This document shows positions 51,404 through 60,097 of a stretch of 64,000 nt of DNA, in pieces. Each line of letters opens with the position of its first letter. The first letter of the stretch is position 1. This DNA is from JACVRW01 sp034664125 (GTDB taxonomy: Bacteria > Actinomycetota > Thermoleophilia > Solirubrobacterales > Thermoleophilaceae): positions 1-64,000 of the forward strand of contig JAXDIG010000013.1 of the NCBI GenBank assembly GCA_034664125.1. The letters run 5' to 3'. The position numbers and the translations under genes were made by a program. The notes under the pieces are model-generated. The model saw only the letters and a program-made list of their open reading frames with translations. It was not told the DNA's origin and did no database searches.

Positions 51404-52494
51404 AGCGCGCCAGGAACTCCGGCACCGACCCGTGCGAGCAGGCCGTCGCGGTCCAGGGCGGCGATCCCGAGCCGCTCGAGCGTCAGACCGCCGGCCACCA
51501 CACCGCCGCAGAACGTGTCGGCCACTTGCAGCAGCGCCCGGGCCAGCGGTACCTGTACGCCCGCTACCCCCGCCAGCTCGACGAGCGGTAGGAGGCCGTA
51601 GCGGAAGTCCTCGGTGTAGTAGCGGTGCTGGAGCGAGTGCGGCGCCCGGATGCGCCGGTTCGCTTCCCCGTTCGCGATGGCCGCGCGCAGATCGCCGCTC
51701 GCCGCGTCCGGGCCGCTCACCGTTCCGATCGCCGCCATCTCCGCCAGCAGGGGGTCGAGGGCATGCCCGAAGGCGGCGGCCACCGCCAGCCGCTCGGCGT
51801 CGAGTGCCTCGATCGTCCGGGCCACGGCCGGCGTGGTGGCGTCGGCGTAGAAACGGAAGTCGCCGAAGGTCGCCTCGACCCAGGCCGCGGCCAGCACCGC
51901 CGCCGGCGGGTGCAGCACCAGGTTGACGTTCGCCAGGCCGGTGGCGAGGACATCGCGCTGGGGCATCACCGCCGGGTAGAGCTCCTGCGCGAGGGCGAGC
52001 GCCGCCTCGCCGCCGGGCAGGCAGGCTCCGCGCACCCGCCCAGCCCTGCCGGTGACCAGCACGCGATGCCCGTCGGGCTTGCGGGCGACGTAGGTCAGCG
52101 TGGACAGCTCGGCGAGCGGCGGCGGTGAAACGCCCCCGCCGGTGAGGACGGCCTCGACGTGGAGCGCACCGCCGGTGTGACCGGGATTCAGCACCACGGG
52201 CGGGAGCTCACCGGCCGCGGCGAGCGCCTCCGCCAGCGCGCCGTGGGCTATCGCCGGCAGGCACACGAGCGCGACGTCGGCGCCGTCGAGCGCCCGGGCC
52301 AGATCGGGCTGGAGCGGCACGGGAACGAGGCCGTCCCCGAGGACGCCCTCGTGGGCGACGCCTCCCGCCGCGCGGAACGGCTCGAGCGTCGCCGCGGTGC
52401 GGTTCCAGAGCCGCACCCGGTGGCCCGCCTGGGTCAGCTCGACCGCCGCCGCCGAGCCGCCCGCCCCGGCGCCGAGCACGGCTACCGTGGTCAC
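51400..52494 (-). CDS. Octopine/opine dehydrogenase-family oxidoreductase
   Basis: A 364-residue NAD(P)-dependent enzyme: an N-terminal Rossmann start VAVLGAGAGGSAAAVELTQAGH and a helical opine-dehydrogenase domain whose LVLHPPAAVLAAAWVE (with the conserved His) and FRFYADATTPAVARTIEALDAERL segments are diagnostic. Opine dehydrogenases reversibly join amino acids and alpha-keto acids through a secondary amine. In a degradative operon it may cleave such an N-carboxyalkyl compound. The GTG start overlaps the upstream stop (GTGA). Confidence 0.82.
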   Translation of the reverse strand: MTTVAVLGAGAGGSAAAVELTQAGHRVRLWNRTAATLEPFRAAGGVAHEGVLGDGLVPVPLQPDLARALDGADVALVCLPAIAHGALAEALAAAGELPPVVLNPGHTGGALHVEAVLTGGGVSPPPLAELSTLTYVARKPDGHRVLVTGRAGRVRGACLPGGEAALALAQELYPAVMPQRDVLATGLANVNLVLHPPAAVLAAAWVEATFGDFRFYADATTPAVARTIEALDAERLAVAAAFGHALDPLLAEMAAIGTVSGPDAASGDLRAAIANGEANRRIRAPHSLQHRYYTEDFRYGLLPLVELAGVAGVQVPLARALLQVADTFCGGVVAGGLTLERLGIAALDRDGLLARVGAGVPGAL

Positions 52495-53669
52495 GGCGCC
52501 GGCGCGACCGCGGTCGCGTTCGCGTAGTGGCGAACCTTCTCCTCGTCGACCTCGATGCCGAGCCCCGGCCCCTCCGGCGCGAGCACCTCGCCGTCGACGA
52601 ACCGGAACGGCTCCGTGACCAGGTCGTCGAGGTAGTAGATCCCTGCCACCTCGGGGCCGGCGGCCCCGGCCGGCTTGGTGACCGGGCACACGCTCGGGAG
52701 GATCGCCCGCTCTAGGGAGACGCCGAGCTGGAGGTTGGCCGCGTTGCCGATTCCCATCTCGATCGAGCCGCCGATGTCGCAGTAGATGCCGAGCGTTGCC
52801 GCCAGCTCGGCCTGCTGGCGGGCGCGCCAGAGGCCGCCGGGCTTCGTGACGTAGCACGAGAAGCACTGGGCCGCGCCGAGCTCGTGCAGCTCGAGGATGT
52901 CCAGCGACGTCCACGCGGACTCGTCGGCCATGACCGGAGCGTCTATGCGCCGCGCCACCTCGGCCAGCGGGCCGGCGCCGGCGACGGGCTGCTCGCAGAG
53001 GAGGATGTCGTGCTCCTCCTGCGCCCGGGTCACCGCTACCGCCTCCGCCACCGTCGCGTAGCCCTCGTTCCCGTCGACCCGGATCTTGACCTCGGCCCCC
53101 AGCCGCTCCCGCAGCTCGCGGACCAGCGCGACATCGCGGTCCGGGTCGAGGCCGGTCTTGCACTTGATCGTCCGGGCCCCCTCCGCGACCGCCTGCTCCG
53201 CCTCCGCGACCGCGCGGTCGACCGGCATGATCCCGAGCGAGTGCGCGAGCTCGATCCCCTGCCGCCGCCGGCCGCCCAACAGCGTGGACACGGGCACGCC
53301 GAGCGCGCGGCCGGCCAGGTCGTGGCAGGCGATGTCGAGTGCCGCCTTGGCGTACGGGTTGCCCTTGACCACGCGGTCCATACGACCGTGGATGACGCCG
53401 ATCTGCGCTGGGTCGAGCCCCTCGATCGCGGGCAGGAGATAGTCGAGCACGAGGTGGCGGACCGTCTGCGGCGTCTCGCCGTACTGGCGCATCCCCGCGC
53501 CGCCCCAGGTCGCGATTGCCGGAGCCTCGCCCCACCCGCTGACCCCCTCGTCGCTGTCGAGGCGCACGATCGCGTGGTGGCCGATCGGGGTGTGCATCTT
53601 GCTGGCCCACGCGTGGTCGCGCCGCGAGGGAAGGGCGACCAGAAAGACCTCGCAGCCCGCGATCCTCAT
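52491..53669 (-). CDS. Enolase-superfamily enzyme (muconate-lactonizing/epimerase type)
   Basis: A 392-residue TIM-barrel enzyme that abstracts a proton alpha to a carboxylate. Catalytic residues are visible: the KxK pair Lys169/Lys171 (IKCKTG), metal ligands Asp199 (VDGNEG), Glu226 (CEQPVAG) and Asp249 (ADES), and the second base Lys276 (TKPGG), with a DIGGSIEMGIG loop. This is the muconate cycloisomerase/dipeptide epimerase/N-succinylamino acid racemase subgroup. The substrate is unknown; an N-substituted amino acid would fit the neighbouring opine dehydrogenase and peptidase-like genes. It starts 2 bp after the upstream gene. Confidence 0.85.
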   Translation of the reverse strand: MRIAGCEVFLVALPSRRDHAWASKMHTPIGHHAIVRLDSDEGVSGWGEAPAIATWGGAGMRQYGETPQTVRHLVLDYLLPAIEGLDPAQIGVIHGRMDRVVKGNPYAKAALDIACHDLAGRALGVPVSTLLGGRRRQGIELAHSLGIMPVDRAVAEAEQAVAEGARTIKCKTGLDPDRDVALVRELRERLGAEVKIRVDGNEGYATVAEAVAVTRAQEEHDILLCEQPVAGAGPLAEVARRIDAPVMADESAWTSLDILELHELGAAQCFSCYVTKPGGLWRARQQAELAATLGIYCDIGGSIEMGIGNAANLQLGVSLERAILPSVCPVTKPAGAAGPEVAGIYYLDDLVTEPFRFVDGEVLAPEGPGLGIEVDEEKVRHYANATAVAPAP

Positions 53670-53671
53670 CG

Positions 53672-54790
53672 TCAGGTCCCGGTCCTGAGTATGTCGCCCG
53701 CCACCGTGAACGGCTCGCACCCGTCCGCGGTGATCAGCAGCTCGTCCTCGATCTGCATGCCGTAGCTGCCCTCCACGAACGTGAGCGGCTCGATGCAGAG
53801 GACCATGCCCTCCTCAAGCGGCATCGAGTGGAGGCTGTTCAAGAAGGGATCCTCGTGCAGCGTCACGCCGAGGCCATGGCCGACGAAGTGGTAGGCGGGC
53901 AGACCCGCCGCATCCATAGCTTCGCGGTAGATCCGGTAGACGTCGGAGGTCATGGCGCCCGGCCGCAGGGCGGCAATGCAGCGCTCGTGCACGGTCCGCA
54001 GCAGGTCGTAGACCCGCTGCTGCCCGGGAGTGGGCTCGCCGACGACCGCGGTGCGTGCCACGTCGGAGCAGTAGTGCGCCGCGGTTCCGATGACGTCGGT
54101 GCGCAAGATGTCGCCGCGCTTGAGCAGGCGGTCGGTCGGCGGCGCGTTCGGATGGGCGGAGCGCTCGCCGGACGCCACGACGAGCATCGTCAGCTCGTCG
54201 CCGCCGGCGGCCGCGTAGCGCTCGGCGATGAGGTTGCCGAGCTCCCGCTCCGCGGTGCCCGGCCCGACGAGCGCGAGGCATTCCTCGGTGATCCGCTGAG
54301 CGGCTTCGCCGATCCGGCGGATGCGGTCGATCTCGCCGGTCGTCTTGAGCATCCTGAGGCGGCTCCAGAGCGCGTCGACCGGACGCAGCTCCGCTCCGGG
54401 GAGCGCCGCGCGCAGCGTCGCATGGTCAGCCACGGACAGATATGTGGCCTCCACGCCGATGCGGCCCTCGCTCAGGCCACGCTCGCGCAGGGAGGCCGCG
54501 ATGACGTCCACCGGGTCGTCCACGAACTCCTCGTACGCCGTCACGCGGTCGAGGCGCGACTGAGTGCGCACGAGCGGCGCCTCCAGCTTGACGGTCACCA
54601 CTTCGGTGTCGCCCGTCGCCGGGATGATCGCTCCCGCGAGCCGCGACCGGACCGTCCGCTGCGAGGGTGGGGCGGCGCCCGAGGCGTAGGCCAGGTTCTC
54701 CGGTGACATCGGCACGAGCGCGTCCAGCTCGTGCTCTTCCATGGCCCGGCGGGCCTTGTGCAGGATCTCGTCGAGGGCGGCGACCGTCAC
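53672..54790 (-). CDS. M24-family metallopeptidase (Xaa-Pro aminopeptidase/creatinase fold)
   Basis: A 372-residue pita-bread-fold protein. A creatinase-N-like domain (1-150) precedes the catalytic domain, whose five metal ligands are all present: Asp232 (RTDVIG), Asp243 (CSDVART), His305 (VGHGLGV), Glu334 (CIEPLT) and Glu348 (IEDELLI). Retention of the ligands favours a metal-dependent X-Pro-type amide hydrolase over the metal-free creatinase. Coupled to the VOC gene by a 4-bp overlap. It may hydrolyse an amide intermediate of the pathway. Confidence 0.85.
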   Translation of the reverse strand: MTVAALDEILHKARRAMEEHELDALVPMSPENLAYASGAAPPSQRTVRSRLAGAIIPATGDTEVVTVKLEAPLVRTQSRLDRVTAYEEFVDDPVDVIAASLRERGLSEGRIGVEATYLSVADHATLRAALPGAELRPVDALWSRLRMLKTTGEIDRIRRIGEAAQRITEECLALVGPGTAERELGNLIAERYAAAGGDELTMLVVASGERSAHPNAPPTDRLLKRGDILRTDVIGTAAHYCSDVARTAVVGEPTPGQQRVYDLLRTVHERCIAALRPGAMTSDVYRIYREAMDAAGLPAYHFVGHGLGVTLHEDPFLNSLHSMPLEEGMVLCIEPLTFVEGSYGMQIEDELLITADGCEPFTVAGDILRTGT

Positions 54791-55164
54791 GAGCCCTCTT
54801 GCTCCTCCACCGGCGCGATCAGCTCGATCTCGTTGCCGTCCGGATCGGCCAGGTAGACCGCGAAGCCGTAGGGGTTGGCGAGCGGCCCGCGGAGCACCTC
54901 CACGCCGGCCGCGCGTGCTCTCTCCACGATCTCCCGCAGGCCGGTGGCCTCGAAGGCGATGTGGTCCACGTTGGCGCCGTCCCCCGGGAGGCGCCCGTCT
55001 GTGAGGCCGAGCCCCTGCTCGGTCACGATCAGCGGCCGGCCGTCGCGGAAGCGCTCGCGCTTGCGGACGCGCAGGCCGAGCAGGTCCACGTAGAAGCGCT
55101 CGGCGGCGTCGAGGTCGGTGGTCTGAAGCAGGAGGTGGGCGAGGCGGTGGACGGCCGGGGTCAT
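54787..55164 (-). CDS. VOC-superfamily (glyoxalase/dioxygenase-like) protein
   Basis: A 125-residue single VOC module: VHRLAHLLLQTTDLDAAERFYVDLLGL (5-31) and the second half VDHIAFEA...YGFAVYLADPDGNEIELIAP, with potential metal ligands His9, His68 and Glu117. VOC proteins include lyases, isomerases, dioxygenases and resistance proteins, so only the fold is assured. The ATG overlaps the tautomerase stop (ATGA). Confidence 0.78.
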   Translation of the reverse strand: MTPAVHRLAHLLLQTTDLDAAERFYVDLLGLRVRKRERFRDGRPLIVTEQGLGLTDGRLPGDGANVDHIAFEATGLREIVERARAAGVEVLRGPLANPYGFAVYLADPDGNEIELIAPVEEQEGS

Positions 55165-55355
55165 GCGCCGTCCCGGTCGATCCCGAGCGCGCCGCCCAGG
55201 GCCCAGTTCTCGAGCGGGTACTCCTGGATGATCACGTGGAGCGCGTCGGACTTGGCGCCCGCGTGCTCGACCATCGCGTCGGTGACGGCCCGTACCAGGG
55301 CGCGTTTCTGGTCGGTGGTGCGCCCTTCCCACATCTGAATCGTCACGACCGGCAT
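55161..55355 (-). CDS. 4-oxalocrotonate tautomerase-family protein
   Basis: A 64-residue keto-enol tautomerase-fold protein. After removal of Met the catalytic Pro1 is in place (MPVVTIQMWEGRT), with the RALVRAVTDAMVEHAG helix and a VIIQEYPLENWALGG C-terminal part. It probably isomerises an unsaturated keto acid in the island's pathway. The ATG at 55355 is chosen because Pro must be second; longer frames run into the promoter and palindrome. It is the first gene of the seven-gene minus-strand operon. Confidence 0.85.
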   Translation of the reverse strand: MPVVTIQMWEGRTTDQKRALVRAVTDAMVEHAGAKSDALHVIIQEYPLENWALGGALGIDRDGA

Positions 55356-55418
55356 CGGTTCGATGTCTCCCCTTGCGTCGTTGCTTGCCTGGAGCTCTTC
55401 GCGCCGCGCCGACTGACT

Positions 55419-55448
55419 GGAAACTGGTAAGACCACTTACCAGTTTCC
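55419..55448. promoter_or_regulatory. Perfect 30-bp palindrome with operator core, over the tautomerase promoter
   Basis: Arms GGAAACTGGTAAG (55419-55431) and CTTACCAGTTTCC (55436-55448) are perfect 13-bp complements around ACCA. It contains ACTGGTAAGACCA (55423-55435), identical to 60402-60414 and of the FadR-type TGGT-N3-ACCA form. On the minus strand TTGACA (55465-55470) is a consensus -35, and the palindrome's first arm supplies the -10 position (GAAACT, 17-bp spacing), so a bound repressor would occlude polymerase. Confidence 0.85.
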
Positions 55449-55464
55449 CGCCACGGCCTGACTT

Positions 55465-55470
55465 TGTCAA
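55465..55470 (-). promoter_or_regulatory. Consensus -35 TTGACA of the tautomerase operon
   Basis: Minus-strand TTGACA lies between the hyuA stop and the palindrome, spaced 17 bp from a weak -10 (GAAACT, 55442-55447). It gives the downstream seven-gene operon a promoter independent of hyuBA. Confidence 0.6.
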
Positions 55471-55485
55471 GGACGCGCGGCGACC

Positions 55486-57582
55486 TCAGCTCGCGCCCAT
55501 TGTGAGGATCACACTGCCGAGCTCGTCCACCTCCGCGAGCTGTCGCGGGAAGACGACCACCGTGGTCGTCGGCGCCTCGATTACGGCCGGGCCGTGCAGC
55601 CGGTTGCCGGCCCGTAGGCGCTCGCTGCGATACACCGGGGTGTCGAGCGGTCCCTCGGCGAACACGACCTGGCGGCGCTCGACGATCGCGTCCGCGGCCG
55701 GCTGCGGACCCGCGCTGGCCTGCGCCTCCAATGCGGGGTGGTGCAGGCGGCCGTAGCCGTGAACGATGAAGGTGAGCGCCTGGACTCCGGCTTCGCGGTA
55801 GGCCGCGCCACGCCCGTACTTCGCCTCGTAGAGGCGGTGGAACTCCGCCAGCAGCGGCTCGTCCGACCCGTTCAGCCGCGGGACCGGCACCCGGAGCTCG
55901 TGCACCTGGCCGCCGTAGCGCAGGCGGGCGAAGCGCCGGAACGTCATGTCCGCGCTCGGCACGCCGCTGGCCGACAGCTCGGCGTGGGCGCGCTGCTCCA
56001 GCCCGTCCAGTATCTGCTCGAGCTGGGCGGTGTCGAACGGCGCCCGGCATGGATGGGACGCCTCGGAGACCACCAACAGGTCCGAGGCGCCGATCCCGAA
56101 GGCCGAGAACTCGGAGGCCAGCGCGGGGATCACCACGCGGCGGGCGCCCAGGCCCGCGCCGTACGAGCCGGCGTGCGGCGGCCCCGCGCCCCCGAACGCG
56201 TAGATCACGAAGCGCCGCGGGTCGTAGCCGCGCTCGACGCTGACGCGGCGGATCAGGTCGGTCATGTGCGAGTCCGCGATGCGCGCCACGGCGAGGGCGG
56301 CCTCCCGGGCCGACAGCCGCAGCGGCTCGGCGATCGACTCCATGGCCGCCAGCGACGCGTCTGTGTCGAGCTGCTGGCGGCCGCCCAGGAAATAGCTCGG
56401 GTTCAGGCGGCCGAGCACGACGTCGGCGTCGGTGACGGTCGGCTCGGTGCCGCCCCGTCCGTAGCAGGCGGGGCCCGGGTCCGCGCCCGCCGAGCGCGGC
56501 CCCACCCGCAGCAGTCCCGTCTGAGACTCAATCCACGCCACGCTGCCCCCGCCCGCGCCGATGGTCGCCACGTCGATCATCGGCGTGACGAGCTGGAACT
56601 GCGCGAAGATCGGCGACTCCACGAACTGCGGCTCGCCGTCGACGATGAGGCCGACGTCGAAGCTCGTGCCGCCCACGTCCGTGGTGATGACGTCGCGATC
56701 GCCGAGGCGCTCCGCCAGCGCCTTCGCCGCCATCACCCCGCCCGCCGGACCGGAGGTCAGCAGCGAGACGGCGTGCGTGCGCGCCCTCTCGATCGGCATC
56801 ACGCCGCCCGAGGACTGCATGACGACCGCCTGCCGGCGGTGCCCCGCGTCGTCCAGGCGACCGACGAGCCGCTCCAGGTACTCACCCGTCTGGCCGACGA
56901 GGTAGCCGTTGATCGCCACCGTGATGCCGCGCTCGTACTCGCGGATCACAGGCGCCAGCTCGGACGAGAGGCTCACCGGCAGGCCGGGATGGTGGCGCTC
57001 GAGCCAGTTGCGGATCGCGCGCTCGTGGACCGGATTGAGGAACGACCACAACAGCGACACGGCGAGCGACCTCGCGCCCCGGTCCAGCAGCGAGGCGACC
57101 GCCTGCTCGAGGCTCTCCTCGTTCAGCTGCACCACCACTGCTCCGGTCGAGTCGACGCGCTCGTCCACGCCGGCGATCAGCTCCCGCGGGATGATCGGCG
57201 GTGGCTTCGCGAGCCGGCTCACCTGGGTCATCTCGGCCTCCGTCAGGCCGGCCACCTTCTGGAAGGTCCGGCCGATCAGGATCGCGTCCTCGTGGCCACG
57301 CGTGGTCAGGAGGCCGGTGGGCGTGCCCGTGCGCGTCAGTAGCGCGTTGGTCGCCACCGTGGTGCCGTGGGAGAACAGGAGCGAGCGCCCGAGCAGCTCG
57401 GAGGTGGACAGCCCGAGCCCTTCGGCCGCCGACGCGACCGCGTCGAGCACGCCGCGCGAGAAGTCCGGCGGCGTGGAGGCCGCCTTGCCGGTGCTGGTCG
57501 CGCCGTCGCGGTCGATCACGACGCAGTCGGAGAACGTGCCGCCGGAGTCGACCGCGACGACGTAGGACGGCTCTGCGGTCAC
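55486..57582 (-). CDS. Hydantoinase/oxoprolinase/acetone carboxylase family, HyuA-type subunit
   Basis: A 698-residue ATP-using subunit. The N-terminal hydantoinase_N region has VVAVDSGGTFSDCVVID (8-24) and SHGTTVATNALL (71-82), and the central actin-like ATPase has TTDVGGTSFDVGL and IGAGGGSVAWI. The C-terminal domain ends with PAVIEAPTTTVVVFP. The family activates a carbonyl or lactam oxygen by phosphorylation, either for ring hydrolysis or for carboxylation. A GTG start overlaps the hyuB stop. The zinc-ribbon gene in this operon argues for the carboxylase branch, the cysteine hydrolase for the hydantoinase branch. Confidence 0.88.
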   Translation of the reverse strand: MTAEPSYVVAVDSGGTFSDCVVIDRDGATSTGKAASTPPDFSRGVLDAVASAAEGLGLSTSELLGRSLLFSHGTTVATNALLTRTGTPTGLLTTRGHEDAILIGRTFQKVAGLTEAEMTQVSRLAKPPPIIPRELIAGVDERVDSTGAVVVQLNEESLEQAVASLLDRGARSLAVSLLWSFLNPVHERAIRNWLERHHPGLPVSLSSELAPVIREYERGITVAINGYLVGQTGEYLERLVGRLDDAGHRRQAVVMQSSGGVMPIERARTHAVSLLTSGPAGGVMAAKALAERLGDRDVITTDVGGTSFDVGLIVDGEPQFVESPIFAQFQLVTPMIDVATIGAGGGSVAWIESQTGLLRVGPRSAGADPGPACYGRGGTEPTVTDADVVLGRLNPSYFLGGRQQLDTDASLAAMESIAEPLRLSAREAALAVARIADSHMTDLIRRVSVERGYDPRRFVIYAFGGAGPPHAGSYGAGLGARRVVIPALASEFSAFGIGASDLLVVSEASHPCRAPFDTAQLEQILDGLEQRAHAELSASGVPSADMTFRRFARLRYGGQVHELRVPVPRLNGSDEPLLAEFHRLYEAKYGRGAAYREAGVQALTFIVHGYGRLHHPALEAQASAGPQPAADAIVERRQVVFAEGPLDTPVYRSERLRAGNRLHGPAVIEAPTTTVVVFPRQLAEVDELGSVILTMGAS

Positions 57583-59471
57583 GGCCGGGCGTCCGTGGCT
57601 TGCGCGGCGTCTCGGCGCGCCTGGCGCGCCGCCTCGCGCCGCTCGCTGGTGGCGGACGCGTCGACGGTCCACTCGCCCTCGAGCTCCCGCAGCACCACCC
57701 CGTAGGCCGCCTCCGCCCAGCCGGTCGTGACGGCTCGGCGCACCACGTCCAGGCGGACGTCCTCGGGGTCGCGCAGGAGCGGGTCGCCGAGGCCGCCGCC
57801 GCCGCACGAGACGCAGACGTACGCGTCCTGGGCGCCCTGGCTCGTTCGCATCAGATAGCCGAGCGGCTCGGGCCTCCCGCCGATCGACGCAGCGCTGTCG
57901 GGAATGCGGCCGTCGGCGAACGCCGCCGCCACGTCGGCGTCCCGGTGGAGCCGGGCGATGTTGGTAGTCGAGGGCCTGCCGCCGGAGATCCCGCTGGACA
58001 GCGGCTGCTCGACCCCGATGCCGTGGACGATCTTGGTTTCGATGCCGGGCGTCCGGTGCGGCACGTAGGCATAGGTGATGCCGTTGCCGCCGCGGTGCGT
58101 CCCGGCGCCGCCCGAGTCGGCCTGCTCGCGCCGCCACAGGTAGAGCACCGGGTACTGCAGCTCGGTGGTCTCCACGTTCGCGATGCTGATGCGCACCGAC
58201 CCGATGTAGCCGCCCGTGTCGACGCCGTCGCGTGTCGTCCCGGCGCCGCCGCCGCCCGCCATCGCGTCCAGCTGGGTGCCGCCGAATGCTCGGCCGGCGT
58301 CGTCTCGCCCGAAGATCTCCTCCAGCAGCAGCCCTCCCTGCCACGAGGCCATGGCCCGGTCGGCGTGGAGCTCGCTGCAGAGCAGCATCTTCCCCACCAG
58401 CACCGTCATGCTCTTCCCGAGCACCCAGAGCGTGGTGGTCGTCGACTTCGACACTCCGGCGGGCCACTCGGCGTGCACGAGCGTGCCGGGCTCTGTGGCG
58501 ATCTGAACGGCGCGCCCCACCGCGGACGGGCACCAGGGGATGTCCCAGCACAGGAGCGTGCAGACGTTGCCGCGCGCGATCGCCGCCAGCGCGTCGAGCG
58601 TGGCGTTGACCCCGGCGGGCGCCTGGCGCGACGTGCCCCGGAAGTCGAAGCTCAACTGGTCGCCGACCTTGCGCATCGCGACCTGGATCGCGTAGATCTT
58701 GCCGTCCCACTCCATGTACGCCCGGTGGCGCCACGTGCCGTCGGGCAGCTCGGCGAGCCGCGCCCGGAAGCGGGCCTCGACGTAATCCATCATGTCGGCC
58801 ATCGCGTCGACCACCGTCGAGCGCCCGTACTCGCCGGCAAGCTCCTGGATGCGCCGCCGGGCCACGGTGGTGGCCGCGATCTTCGCGCGTAGGTCGAGGC
58901 CCATCGCCTCGGGCAGGCGGGACCGGCGCAGGTACTCGCGCTCGATGTCGCGGCGGACCCGGTCGCCCTCGAGGATCTTGACTGGCGGGACGAGCGGCGC
59001 CTCGCCGAAAATGTCGCGGGCGCCGATCTGCACCTGCCCCGCGACGGGACCACCCACGTCGACCAGGTGCAGCTCCGCGCCGGTCCAGGCGATCAGCTCC
59101 CCGTCCTCGAACACGGGCATCACGAGCGCCGTGTCGTTCTGGTGCTGCGCGCCCACGTACGGGTCGTTGCAGATGAACGCGTCCCCCTCGCGGATGCCGG
59201 GGTTCTCGGCGTACTCGCGCAGGATGTCCTTGACGACCGCGGACATGGTGGTCGCCTTCGCGAGCGAGTAGCACCCGACGACGCACACCTCCCCTGACGC
59301 GTCCATGAGCGCGGTGTTCATGTCGTTGGCCTCGGTGGCGACCGGCGAGCCCGACACGAGCCGGATCGTCGCGCTGGCCTCGTCGTTGATGGCCCAGAGG
59401 CGGTGACGCAGGATCTCGAAGTCCACGGGGTCGAGACGCAGGTCGAGGGCCTGCCCGGCGGCGATGCTCAC
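57579..59471 (-). CDS. Hydantoinase/oxoprolinase/acetone carboxylase family, HyuB-type subunit
   Basis: The 630-residue partner of the HyuA-type subunit. Typical segments are LDPVDFEILRHRLWAINDE (residues 12-30), DAFICNDPYVGAQHQND, FDFRGTSRQAPAGVNATLDAL, GGGNG/AGTHRGGNGITYAY and the C-terminal SCGGGGLGDPL. It is shorter than typical acetone carboxylase alpha subunits (~770). The GTG start overlaps the cysteine hydrolase stop. With the 101-residue zinc-ribbon protein it forms a three-subunit set. Confidence 0.88.
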   Translation of the reverse strand: MSIAAGQALDLRLDPVDFEILRHRLWAINDEASATIRLVSGSPVATEANDMNTALMDASGEVCVVGCYSLAKATTMSAVVKDILREYAENPGIREGDAFICNDPYVGAQHQNDTALVMPVFEDGELIAWTGAELHLVDVGGPVAGQVQIGARDIFGEAPLVPPVKILEGDRVRRDIEREYLRRSRLPEAMGLDLRAKIAATTVARRRIQELAGEYGRSTVVDAMADMMDYVEARFRARLAELPDGTWRHRAYMEWDGKIYAIQVAMRKVGDQLSFDFRGTSRQAPAGVNATLDALAAIARGNVCTLLCWDIPWCPSAVGRAVQIATEPGTLVHAEWPAGVSKSTTTTLWVLGKSMTVLVGKMLLCSELHADRAMASWQGGLLLEEIFGRDDAGRAFGGTQLDAMAGGGGAGTTRDGVDTGGYIGSVRISIANVETTELQYPVLYLWRREQADSGGAGTHRGGNGITYAYVPHRTPGIETKIVHGIGVEQPLSSGISGGRPSTTNIARLHRDADVAAAFADGRIPDSAASIGGRPEPLGYLMRTSQGAQDAYVCVSCGGGGLGDPLLRDPEDVRLDVVRRAVTTGWAEAAYGVVLRELEGEWTVDASATSERREAARQARRDAAQATDARP

Positions 59472-60097
59472 GCCCGGGCGCCCTCGGGAGCGAGCTGCGC
59501 GGCCACTTCGCTCAGGGCCACCACCTCGCCCGCATAGTGCGCCAATACGCCGAGCGCGGCGTCGTGCCAGTCCTGCCGCACGCCGGCGACGCAGTCGCGC
59601 GGGACGACGACGTCGTAGTCGCGCATGTACGCGTCCCGGACCGTGCTGTCGATGCAGGCGTTCGTCGTGGTGCCGCAGACGATCAGGAGCCTCGTCCCGA
59701 GGATGTTCAGCAGCGGGTCGAGCCGGGTGCCGTAGAAGGCGCTCCAGCGGTGCTTCTCGATGACGTGCGAGCTCGGGGTGACAAGCGCGCCCAGCTCGTC
59801 GACGAACTCGGCGTCCCAGCTCCCGGGCTGGCACGCGACGGTGGCCCGCTTCGCCGTGTGGGGAGCGATCCGGTGGCGGTTGCGTCCCTCGTCCACGAGG
59901 TGGTTGGTGTGCAGGGTGTAGATCGTGGGGATGCCGTGCGCCTCGCACAGCCGCACGAGCCTGGCGATGCCTGGGACGACGGCGGCCAGCGGCGCGACGT
60001 CCACGCCGCTGCGTCCGAGCGTGCCGTCCGGGTGGCAGAAGGCGTTCTGGGCATCCACGATGAGGAGCGCCGTCTCGCTCGGTATGAGCTCAACCAC
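59468..60097 (-). CDS. Isochorismatase-like cysteine hydrolase
   Basis: A 209-residue alpha/beta hydrolase of the isochorismatase superfamily with the catalytic triad Asp15 (LIVDAQNAF), Lys115 (IEKHRWSAF) and Cys148 (CGTTTNACIDST) and the preceding cis-peptide region. Members include nicotinamidases, N-carbamoylsarcosine amidases and ureidoacrylate hydrolases, which release ammonia and CO2 from amides or carbamoyl compounds. In this operon an N-carbamoyl or amide product of the HyuAB reaction is an attractive substrate. GTG start; 8-bp overlap with the zinc-ribbon gene. Confidence 0.85.
   Translation of the reverse strand: MVELIPSETALLIVDAQNAFCHPDGTLGRSGVDVAPLAAVVPGIARLVRLCEAHGIPTIYTLHTNHLVDEGRNRHRIAPHTAKRATVACQPGSWDAEFVDELGALVTPSSHVIEKHRWSAFYGTRLDPLLNILGTRLLIVCGTTTNACIDSTVRDAYMRDYDVVVPRDCVAGVRQDWHDAALGVLAHYAGEVVALSEVAAQLAPEGARA

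Noticed and set aside
51400..53610. Opine dehydrogenase fused to a longer N-terminal region
   Set aside because: The extension overlaps the enolase-superfamily gene in another frame; the canonical VAVLGAGAGG start follows a GTG at 52494.
53672..54790. M24 protein as creatinase
   Set aside because: All five metal-ligand residues of the metallopeptidases are present, whereas creatinase is metal-free and lacks them.
55486..59286. Single fused HyuA-HyuB protein from a 1,266-codon minus-strand frame
   Set aside because: Upstream of 57582 this frame is low-complexity and out of register with hyuB, which is intact in its own frame; the two genes are separate with a 4-bp overlap.
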